NCBI GenBank assembly: GCA_007132365.1
Contig: SLOS01000409.1
Coordinates: 1 to 32,113 of the forward strand
Direction of reading: 5' to 3'
From: Bacteroidales bacterium
Lineage (GTDB): Bacteria; Bacteroidota; Bacteroidia; Bacteroidales; PUMT01
DNA: 32,113 nucleotides
The notes under the pieces were generated by a model that saw only the letters and a list, made by a program, of their open reading frames with translations, made no database searches and was not told the DNA's origin. Below, piece after piece: positions 1 through 7,700 of this stretch; within the stretch, counting starts at the first letter, position 1; each line of letters opens with the position of its first letter. A program made the position numbers and the translations under genes.

Positions 1-875
1 CGGTCATAGTACCGGTCCACTTTAAGGCGCATGGACAAAGCCTGAATTATCATACCTCCGATCATTGCAAGAGGGAAAAGCGGGAAACCCTCCACTACGG
101 GATGTATCTGCCGTACACCTGCAAGCATCAGCCAGCCGACCAGTATAGCCAGTCCCACAACAGCAAAATGAAAAGCCATTGGTTCTATTGATTCGGAGGC
201 AACCGTGGCCATCGAATTTGGGTACCTGTACTTTTCAGGAATCAGTCCCCGCTTCTTATATTCCGGAATGCCCTTTGATTCATCCAAATTAACGCAGTAT
301 CCCTTGCGAATGGCGATGTTTATATAAAAAATACCGCCAACAACAGCTATAATAATACCGACCGTGGCTGACATCTGTGCCAGGTCGGCACCTTCCGGGA
401 ACCCGATCTGTTCAAACACACTGCGCATACCGGCGGCAGTTCCATGTCCCCCTGCAAACCCTATTTCAAGAATGGTCGCAAAAACCGGTGATACATCAAA
501 AAAAGGGATCAGCACCAGAACCGTAATCAGCAATGCAAAGAAATACTGTCCGGCACCTGCTATCATTCCAAAGCAAAGCTGGCTTCCTCCCTGTGACCAT
601 AAAACCTTTAGTCCCGGCACCGCAAGCCCGAGAAACAGGGTTGCAAAAACAAAGTTGATAAGGATACCGGGAATCTCCCTCCAGGTATCCAGTATGAAAG
701 GTGGCAGGATATCGGCAATAAAGGGTCCGCAAAACAAGGCCAGGAAGCCCCCTATAATTGATGCGGGCAGAAAGATCCTCTGGAAAAGCCTTATTTTTAC
801 CCGCAGGATTTTCCCCGCGAGGAGAAAGATGCAAAGGATACAAATGCTGAAAAATACTCCTGTCAATCCATCCAT
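1..875 (-). CDS. gltS: Sodium/glutamate symporter, GltS family (3' end outside window)
   Basis: The reverse strand reads open from an ATG at 875 to the window edge (291 codons), so the C-terminal part is missing; GltS proteins are about 400 residues. An in-frame TAA lies four codons upstream of the ATG, which fixes the start. The protein is made of hydrophobic segments, and near residues 134-152 it has the GltS pore signature GFAGGHGTAAGM preceded by ATILEI. Family knowledge: GltS imports glutamate with Na+ across the inner membrane. It lies downstream of asnA on the same strand, with 110 bases between them and a candidate promoter of its own. A nitrogen or amino-acid link with asnA is possible but inferred. 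Other ESS-family substrates cannot be excluded. Confidence 0.88.
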   Translation of the reverse strand, partial: MDGLTGVFFSICILCIFLLAGKILRVKIRLFQRIFLPASIIGGFLALFCGPFIADILPPFILDTWREIPGILINFVFATLFLGLAVPGLKVLWSQGGSQLCFGMIAGAGQYFFALLITVLVLIPFFDVSPVFATILEIGFAGGHGTAAGMRSVFEQIGFPEGADLAQMSATVGIIIAVVGGIFYINIAIRKGYCVNLDESKGIPEYKKRGLIPEKYRYPNSMATVASESIEPMAFHFAVVGLAILVGWLMLAGVRQIHPVVEGFPLFPLAMIGGMIIQALSMRLKVDRYYD

Positions 876-892
876 TGTATAAATTTATATGG

Positions 893-922
893 CAAAGAAA
901 ATGAAAAATGGAGATTTGACAA
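893..922 (-). promoter_or_regulatory. Candidate promoter of the gltS-like gene
   Basis: On the minus strand TTG (922-920) is followed by a 19-base spacer and TTTCTTTG (900-893). This matches the Bacteroidota form TTTG-N19-TAnnTTTG except for one base in the -7 box. Transcription would begin about 10-15 bases before the ATG at 875. The spacing is right but the boxes are imperfect, so this is moderate evidence only. Confidence 0.35.
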
Positions 923-985
923 GCAGCAGCTTTTTTTTATTTAACAATATTTTACAATATTATTACCTGGTTAACCGGCAAAATA

Positions 986-2020
986 TCAGATCAGTTCAAT
1001 GCCGTCATCTTTCAGATTTTCCCGCATTGCTTCAGGCCAGACACTGGCCTGGACCTCTCCGACATGATGCTTGCGAAGCAGGAACATACAAACTCTTGAC
1101 TGACCAATGCCTCCGCCCATTGTCTGGGGTAGTTTGCCAGAAAGTAAAAGTCTGTGAAACAACAACTCTTTGCGATCCAGGCAATTTCTCTTTTCAAGCT
1201 GACGCAAAAGTGCACTTTCATCAACCCTTATTCCCATTGAGGATAATTCAAACGCCGATTGTATAATGGGGTTCCAAACGATAATATCGCCGTTGAGACC
1301 TTTGTACTGGTGTCCGGCAGGAGTGCTCCAGTCGTCATAATCAGGTGCCCGCCCGTCATGAATGCTCCCCCCTGGAAGCTCTCCCCCTATGCCTGTCAGG
1401 AAAAATGCCCCGTATTCACGGGCAGCTTCTGTTTCACGCTGTCTGGGCGTGAGTTCAGGATATCTGAGGAGCAGATCTTCGGAGTGGATAAATTTAATTT
1501 CCTCAGGCAATATCGGTTCTATATCGGGATATTTTGCCGATACGGCTTTTTCTGTATCCCGCAGGGCCTTATAGATTCTCTTAACGGTATCTTTAAGGTA
1601 ATGCAGATTCCTTTGTTCTCTTGTAATAACCTTTTCCCAGTCCCATTGATCAACAAAAACAGAGTGAAGGGGGCCCATATCCTCATCGGGCCTCAGTGCT
1701 TTCATATCAGTGATTATGCCCTCTCCCGGATTGATACCAAGTTGTGCCAGCCTGTATCGTTTCCATTTTGCGAGGGACTGGACCACGCTGATCTTTTGAG
1801 ATGGCATATCCCTTATAATCAGTGAAACAGGTCTTTCTATCCCGTTCAGATCATCATTTATTCCTGTATCTTCTGCAACTATCAGAGGGGCTACGACCCT
1901 TAAAAGTTGCAGCTGCTGGCTGAGTAATCCGGAAAAAGTTGTTTTAATCAGATCTATGGCCTTTTCTGTTTCAAGCTGGTCAATCAGTTGAGAGGTTCTT
2001 TCCTTTTGTGCGATTTCCAT
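986..2020 (-). CDS. asnA: Aspartate--ammonia ligase (asparagine synthetase A)
   Basis: 344 residues, close to the 330-345 typical of AsnA. It makes asparagine from aspartate, ammonia and ATP in the cytosol, using a class II aminoacyl-tRNA-synthetase-like fold. Visible signatures: LQLLRVVAPL near residue 40, HSVFVDQWDWEK near 120-130, a central GGELPGGSIHDGRAPDYDDW segment, and the class II motif 3-like GGGIGQSRVCMFLL near 300. The ATG at 2020 follows a leader region holding a promoter, an asparagine-rich short ORF and an intrinsic terminator, so expression is very likely attenuated by asparaginyl-tRNA supply (see the entries at 2044-2242). It is a stand-alone unit: tamL upstream is unrelated in function. 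The identification is firm. Confidence 0.97.
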   Translation of the reverse strand: MEIAQKERTSQLIDQLETEKAIDLIKTTFSGLLSQQLQLLRVVAPLIVAEDTGINDDLNGIERPVSLIIRDMPSQKISVVQSLAKWKRYRLAQLGINPGEGIITDMKALRPDEDMGPLHSVFVDQWDWEKVITREQRNLHYLKDTVKRIYKALRDTEKAVSAKYPDIEPILPEEIKFIHSEDLLLRYPELTPRQRETEAAREYGAFFLTGIGGELPGGSIHDGRAPDYDDWSTPAGHQYKGLNGDIIVWNPIIQSAFELSSMGIRVDESALLRQLEKRNCLDRKELLFHRLLLSGKLPQTMGGGIGQSRVCMFLLRKHHVGEVQASVWPEAMRENLKDDGIELI

Positions 2021-2043
2021 GATTTAAGTATTTGTTTTATTCT

Positions 2044-2074
2044 AAAAAAAAACCCTCCGTTTTGCGGAGGGTTT
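2044..2074 (-). terminator. Intrinsic terminator of the asnA leader (attenuator arm 3:4)
   Basis: On the minus strand a perfect 10-bp stem (arms 2074-2065 and 2059-2050, sequence AAACCCTCCG and its complement) closes a 5-base loop and runs into nine T's (2052-2044). It sits 23 bases upstream of the asnA ATG and after the leader ORF stop, so it terminates leader transcripts rather than an upstream gene. The plus strand has only a broken T-run after the stem. Confidence 0.93.
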
Positions 2075-2168
2075 CTGTGTTTTGTTTTTGGGTTCCAGTT
2101 TAAAGCTTACACATAATAACCTCCGTCCTTCTGAACTGATTATTGTTCAAAGGATTATTATTGAGGTT
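2044..2168 (-). promoter_or_regulatory. Asparagine-responsive transcription attenuator upstream of asnA
   Basis: Three competing helices can be read on the minus strand. Helix 1:2 pairs AACCTC (2168-2163) with GAGGTT (2123-2118), and inside it CCTTTGAAC (2153-2145) with GTTCA/AAGG (2136-2127, one bulged G). Helix 2:3 (antiterminator) pairs CGGAGG (2125-2120) with CCTCCG (2070-2065) and TGTGT (2113-2109) with ACACA (2080-2076). Helix 3:4 is the terminator. Asn codons lie within arm 1 and the 1:2 loop. A ribosome stalled there for lack of Asn-tRNA would open 1:2, allow 2:3 and let RNA polymerase read into asnA. The helices are seen directly; the mechanism is inferred from the trp/his attenuation model. 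Confidence 0.88.
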
Positions 2169-2189
2169 AAAATTATTTATTACGTACAT
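2100..2189 (-). CDS. Asn-rich leader peptide of the asnA attenuator
   Basis: This short ORF is read from ATG at 2189 to TAA at 2102-2100 and gives 29 residues with nine asparagines, beginning MYVINNFNLNNNPLNNNQ. The runs are NN, NNN and NNN. The frame stays open upstream to in-frame ATGs at 2201 and 2210, and the longest form has 36 residues with 11 Asn. The predicted transcription start near 2207 makes the 2210 ATG unlikely, so the 2189 ATG was chosen, with 2201 as alternative. The tail (FRRTEVIMCKL) encodes the antiterminator strand. The product probably has no function of its own; its translation senses Asn-tRNA charging. Confidence 0.87.
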   Translation of the reverse strand: MYVINNFNLNNNPLNNNQFRRTEVIMCKL

Positions 2190-2211
2190 GTTGTATAACA
2201 TATTAATCATG

Positions 2212-2242
2212 CAAACATACTATCTATTTTTTAATAATCAAA
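2212..2242 (-). promoter_or_regulatory. Promoter of the asnA leader
   Basis: On the minus strand TTTG (2242-2239), a 19-base spacer and TATGTTTG (2219-2212) match the Bacteroidota sigma-ABfr consensus TTTG-N19-TAnnTTTG exactly. Transcription should start at about 2208-2205, giving a leader of about 185 bases before the asnA ATG. It lies after the tamL stop, so asnA does not depend on tamBL transcription. Confidence 0.8.
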
Positions 2243-2289
2243 AATTATTGATTTAAATTATCTTTTCCGGTTAAACTACGAATGGTTTT

Positions 2290-4695
2290 TTAGAACGGGT
2301 ATCCGATTGCAAGATTAAGTATCAGATTATCCCTTCTCCAGGAAGAATCAAATGGCCTTACCGGTCCGAAGTAACTTCCAGTCTCATGCAATGTGCGGGG
2401 ATCGGCCAGCGGGAAGGCCAGGTCGAGCCGCAGCAGGAAAAAGTTGAAATCCAGCCTTAATCCAATTCCTGTTCCAAGTGCCACTTGCTTCAGGAAGTCG
2501 GGGGACCTGAATTTTCCACCCGGAACTTCCTCCTGCTCCCTCAGATTCCATATGTTCCCTGCATCTGCAAAAACAGCGCCCTTAAATATACTGCTGATAT
2601 CAAAGCGGTACTCCAGGTTCATTTCAAGTTTTATTTCCCCACCCTGGTAGATATTCAGGACTGTTCCATCTCTGTCCACAGGAGAGTAGGTTCCCGGGCC
2701 CAGTGTCCGGGGATGGAATGCCCGGATACTGTGGCTGCCGCCTGTTATGAATTGTTTGGTGTAGGGCAGGAATTCGGAATTGCCGTAGGGCACCCCGATA
2801 CCTGCTATAAGCCGTGTGGCAATGGTGCCGGTGTTTCCTGTTTCAATGGAATAACGGATTTCGGTGAGGATTTTTGTAAACTGGGAAAATCCCTGGCTTA
2901 AAATAGTATATTCACCCTTGTCATCCAAACTCCCCAGTCCCAGATTATGAAGGAACAGCCATGGCATATTACCTGCCAGGTCAAGGTTTAAATTGATAAA
3001 CCAGTTATGGTTACTGTTTTCAGTCAATTTGGAATTGTAAGTATATGAATACTCCGATCCCAGCATAAACTGTTCAAAAAGGCCCCTTCTGATGAGCAGC
3101 TCCCTGGGAAACTCTTCACCGAATTCCTCTGCTATAGTTCCCAGGAAAAAGGCATTGAAGGCAAATGGTGTGAATCTGAGCTGGGTGCTGATATAGGGAT
3201 TCAGTACATATCCGAATTCCGATCTGATGGTTGAAAGGCTGAAGGCATCGGTACGGTTGAGGTAATTGAAAGACACCGACATCCTTGTCCTCGGAGTAAA
3301 CCGGGGACGTATCCTGACTATATCAAACGGGATCACCAGGCGGTGTATGCTCAGCTCTGACAGGATCCCTGCCTCGTACATATTGATCCCCCTTTGGCTT
3401 GTAAGTGTTTCAAATGCGCCATTCAGCTGCACGGTGAGGTTCTCTGCCCCGCCGCGTAAGTTTCGGTTGCTGAACGAGGTGGTAAAACCGGGGCCTGCAA
3501 AATTATTTGATTTTGAAACACCTTTCAGTTCGGCACTCAGAGCCATCTGTTCCCTTGGAGTAAGTATTATCCGGGCATCCAGATAATTGTTGGCCGGATT
3601 ATTGTTTTCCCTGTCCTGCACCCTGTCGAAACGGATATTTACAAACCTGAAAACCCTCATGCTCATCAGATGGCTGATGGTAAGGAGATGATCTTCATAA
3701 TTGTATGCCCTGTCTTTTTCAAGGAAGATTGCCCGGAGCATGGTTTGAGGTTTCAGAATATCCCGGTCCGGACGGGTGAAAATTCCATCGCTTATCTGAA
3801 CTTTTTCAGCGGTCCCGGTCTCTTTATCCCTTTGGCCCGTCCGTCCGGTCTCAATAATTATGTTCCTGATTTTATAGCTCACCAGCGCTCTGGGTGGTGC
3901 ATCCTCCAGAATGCTCAGATGCAGGTCCACCTCCCTTGTACCTGCTGTACTGTCGGCCCTGAAGAGAATATAGTCGGGGTAAAAGTAATAATACCCCTTT
4001 CCCTTCAGGTAACCGTCAATCCTCTCCCTTTCCTTTTTCAGTATATCCAGTCTGAAAATATCTCCGCTATGTAAAATAGTTTCTTTCATTGAAAGGTTTA
4101 TCTCTTTGGCAATGGGTTTATTTTCCTCCAGAAGTGTTATGTTCCTTATTCTGTAAGCGGGCCTCAGCCGGACATTGAAGTCCACTTCTGTCTTTTTCCG
4201 CCTTTCCCTGAGGCTGTAGTCAACCGAGGCATCAAAATGGCCCATATTGAAAATGCGGTTTTCAATCAACTCGGCGACCCTTTGGATATTGAAATCCTGA
4301 ATAAGCACCGGTGGTCTTCCGGCTTCATTTTGCAACCAGTCCCCTATATTCCATAAAGAGACCTCTCCGCCTATATTATAAAGCCAAAGGCGGGGTCTCC
4401 AGAAGAGGAATCTGCTGTTGGGCCCGGGTCTGATCACCCCTTCTGCCTCTCTTATTATTTCTCTTTCATTCTTTATTGGCTCCCGGGATTCGAGTTTTAC
4501 CCGGCTTCCTGTATAAAGACTCTGATCATCTTCAAGGTACCTCAGGTTGGAACATCCTGTTGTCAGGAAAGCTGCCGGAATGATCAGCAAAAGGAATATT
4601 CTGCCTGTATATGCTATATCTTTACAGAAGCCATGGTCCCGGACCGTCTCCGAACCATGAGATCCATCTGCCCTGTGCCTTTTAATGTTGACCAT
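2290..4695 (-). CDS. tamL: TamL, lipoprotein-type TamA/BamA-family outer membrane protein
   Basis: 801 residues. A hydrophobic stretch ends in the lipobox LTTGC with Cys48, so the mature protein should be a lipoprotein; E. coli TamA is not. POTRA-like repeats follow (about residues 130-350; e.g. FNIQRVAELIENRIFNMGHF and YRIRNITLLEE). The C-terminal 450 residues form a BamA/TamA-type barrel (Omp85 superfamily) with FITGGSHSIRAFHPRTLGPG near 640-660 and a final strand ending in IGYPF. Family knowledge: TamL with TamB forms the Bacteroidota version of the translocation and assembly module for outer-membrane biogenesis. tamB lies directly upstream, 39 bases away, so they form an operon. The n-region before the signal helix is unusually long (about 30 residues), but no later ATG exists. 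Confidence 0.9.
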   Translation of the reverse strand: MVNIKRHRADGSHGSETVRDHGFCKDIAYTGRIFLLLIIPAAFLTTGCSNLRYLEDDQSLYTGSRVKLESREPIKNEREIIREAEGVIRPGPNSRFLFWRPRLWLYNIGGEVSLWNIGDWLQNEAGRPPVLIQDFNIQRVAELIENRIFNMGHFDASVDYSLRERRKKTEVDFNVRLRPAYRIRNITLLEENKPIAKEINLSMKETILHSGDIFRLDILKKERERIDGYLKGKGYYYFYPDYILFRADSTAGTREVDLHLSILEDAPPRALVSYKIRNIIIETGRTGQRDKETGTAEKVQISDGIFTRPDRDILKPQTMLRAIFLEKDRAYNYEDHLLTISHLMSMRVFRFVNIRFDRVQDRENNNPANNYLDARIILTPREQMALSAELKGVSKSNNFAGPGFTTSFSNRNLRGGAENLTVQLNGAFETLTSQRGINMYEAGILSELSIHRLVIPFDIVRIRPRFTPRTRMSVSFNYLNRTDAFSLSTIRSEFGYVLNPYISTQLRFTPFAFNAFFLGTIAEEFGEEFPRELLIRRGLFEQFMLGSEYSYTYNSKLTENSNHNWFINLNLDLAGNMPWLFLHNLGLGSLDDKGEYTILSQGFSQFTKILTEIRYSIETGNTGTIATRLIAGIGVPYGNSEFLPYTKQFITGGSHSIRAFHPRTLGPGTYSPVDRDGTVLNIYQGGEIKLEMNLEYRFDISSIFKGAVFADAGNIWNLREQEEVPGGKFRSPDFLKQVALGTGIGLRLDFNFFLLRLDLAFPLADPRTLHETGSYFGPVRPFDSSWRRDNLILNLAIGYPF

Positions 4696-4734
4696 GCTGT
4701 TTAATGTATTCCTCTATACAACTATATAGCAAAA

Positions 4735-7700
4735 TCAGTCTTCCCTGCGTCTGATTATATCCCTGAACCTGTTAAAGTTCCTTGAAATAATAAGAGAAAT
4801 TCCGGTCTCTATGACTTCACTCTCGAAGAGATCGTTGAAATTGGTATTTCTAAATCCCTTAAGAATCAGATTTCCTTCAGGGGTGATCAGGTACTCCATG
4901 GTAAAGTCACCGGCAATATCACCGGCCCTTGTTTCCCGGTGAGCTTCATCCTCCAGTTCAATATTACCAGCCACGGTAAACCTGATACGGTCATCGAAAA
5001 AATTCCTTGACACCTCCATCTGCAATTCTGTCCTTCCCACTGTTTCATCCCCGATATATTGCTCATAGGAGTCGATTTCGAAGCTTATGTTAACCCCTTT
5101 CACATAGCGATCTGCCATACGGTTCAGCTGTTGGGTAAGAAGGCGGCTTCCCGATGATCTGGCAGTGGCCTCTATACCCCCGGCCCCGGGCCGGTCAAGA
5201 GGGTTTTCCTGGAGGAAACTTCCCAGTAACAGGAGGGAAATAACCTGTTTATTGAGTTCTGATTCGTTTTGGTTTATTTCGTTTATCCTGGCCATTAACG
5301 ATCCGTCAAGTGCCATCTCGTGGCCCGGAGGCATGTCAAGTCTGAAACTGATCCTTGGGGTCAACAGATCGCCGTCAAGGTTAAGATATACCAGAAAGGG
5401 GAACTGCTGCCTGAGCCTTCCGGCCTGGATCTGGTCGCCCTCTACATGTGTTCTCATGAGCTCCCGGGGACTGGTATTAAGGGAGTAGATGGCCGTTATG
5501 TCAAGTTCTGCCTCAATTGGATCACCTGTCCACATAATAGTGCTTCCGGGTTCAATCCTGAAATCCCTCCTTATAACATCATAGAAGGTCAGAAAGTAAT
5601 TACCTTCCTGGATCTCGAAGGCTCCCGTCAGACCTATTCGTCCGGCGGGATCTATTTCCAGCACCAGGTCACCGCCCCCCTTTATTTCAAGGTTGTCACC
5701 GGCAATTTCGTCTATGATAACCTTCAGCCCGGTTTGCCTGTCAAGCTCCACATTAAGTCTGAGATCTATTCCCTGCAGTTCTGAGGTCAGCTCATCGGGT
5801 GAGGGTTCCAATTGTGCCAGCTGAAAAAAATCAGGTTCTTCCACCTGAATGAATTTTACTATTCCCTCCTGTGCAATAATCTGTGGATCAGTCTGGGGAA
5901 CGATAAAGGTGAATCTGGAGCCATCCATGAGTTTCAAATTACCTTCAATTGAGGGACCAGTAAGGTCACCTCTGAGTTGCAGGTCACTGTCCATCAGTAT
6001 TCTTCCATGGTACATATCCTGTTGTCCCGCCTGTAAATCCATCAGAAGAAAGTTTTTGCTCACCAGGTTGAGATTAAAAATGAAATTTTCCAGGCCGGGA
6101 AAATCCAGTGTGCCGTCAACAACCGCCTGCCGTCCCCTTGAATCTGTTATAGTAAAATCCTGGAGGCTGATGCTTTGATCGCTGAACTCTATTTTCTGAT
6201 TTTCTATTTCATAGCCTGCATTTAATTGCAGTACCCTGAAGGAGGTTTCGTGAAAATTAAGATCTCCGTTGAATTCAGGATTTTCGGGCGTGCCGGTAAA
6301 ACGGATTTTACCGTGAACAAAACCGCTCATTTCACTCAGGTGTTCCCTCAGGAAACCTTCAAGCAGATTTATATCCAACCTTTCAATTTCCAGGTCAATA
6401 TCAAAACCAGCCTCTCCGGAGATATATTCCCCCTCGGCGGATAGCTCCGACTCCTTATGTTTCAGGAATGCAGAAAGGAAATAATGACCTGGCTGGATAT
6501 CCCCGGCATGCAGTGTTATCAGCTCAACTCTTTCACCGGCCCATGTAATGTCCGCTATATTCATGTCCGCTATAAAGCTGGTTTCGCTGTAAATATCCCG
6601 TATTGTAATAACCCCGTTGATAATCCCCCCAATATATGGTGATTCATTGTCCATAAAACCGGTCAGCCGGTGAAGGTCAAACTCCGAAAAGTTTATTTCC
6701 AGTACATTTTCATGCTCCTCTGATTCGGTTGAGTGGACTGACAGGATGCTGCCCCTGTCCTCCAGGATCAAATCTGTAACCTTCAGGTATCCTTCTCCCA
6801 GCTCAATCCTGTTTCCGGAGTCAATATTCCATTTTTCTCCGTTAAGAATAAGTTTATCACTGTCCACCGATATATGATATAACTCCTCCCTGCTTTCAAT
6901 AACCGACCTGATGAAAAAAAGTTCCTTTTGGCCTTCGTCATTGAAAGAAAGTGACAGATCCAGGATTTCATCAAACAGCCCTCCGCTTAGTTCAAAACTG
7001 TAAATGCTGGTATGGTTGAACCCTACGGTGTCAAGAAGCACCCTGAAGTCCATTTTCTTTGGATCTGAGTCAATTGTTAACTCAATGTTCCGGAAGTCTG
7101 TTCCCGAATATATGAATTCCTCCATAGAGGCATTGAAAGTAAGTTTCTGCTCCCTGCTGTTGTATTGAACTGAAGCTGACAGGGTATCATACTTGTCAAT
7201 ACCGGGAAACAAAACCATGTTTATAAGATCGTCAGGTAAAAGTGTTATTTCGAAACTGAAATTTTTAAACTGGTCCGTGATCTCTTCCTGACCTTCGTTC
7301 AGGCCGTTATCCTCGATTTTCTCCCGGCTCCCATTGAAGTCGTTATCCGCGATCTCTTCCTGGTTCCCGTTCAGGACGTTATCCACATCTGGTTCGGGAT
7401 CGTCGTCCGTTGCCGGTGAGAGATCATGAACAGTAAAATAGTCGCCGAAATGCCCCGCCAGTGCACCGGGTATATCAACGGGTGTAAAATTACCATTATA
7501 ACCGGCAGTAAGGAACTCAGAGCTGATATCCAGGGAATAGGCCCCGGACCGGGATTCTGATTTGACAGTCATTTCAGGTATACTGTATGTTGCCTCACCG
7601 GTTGCAATATTAGTGTTTGAAAAAGTTATATTTCCATTGAAAAAATCTTCCGGGTAAAAAGTGATATCTGCCTCAATGGATGAACCAACCATCAGCTCCT

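Noticed and set aside
364..882. Plus-strand ORF of 172 codons
   Set aside because: It lies opposite the gltS-like gene, whose reverse frame gives a clear membrane protein with a family motif; the plus reading has no recognisable domain.
921..940. Possible plus-strand terminator (AAGC/GCTT followed by eight T's)
   Set aside because: The stem is only four pairs and there is no plus-strand gene to terminate.
889..1825. Plus-strand ORFs opposite asnA
   Set aside because: They are antisense readings of a highly conserved enzyme and resemble no family.
5320..5784. Plus-strand ORF of 154 codons opposite tamB
   Set aside because: It is antisense to the continuous TamB domain, without signal, motif or promoter.
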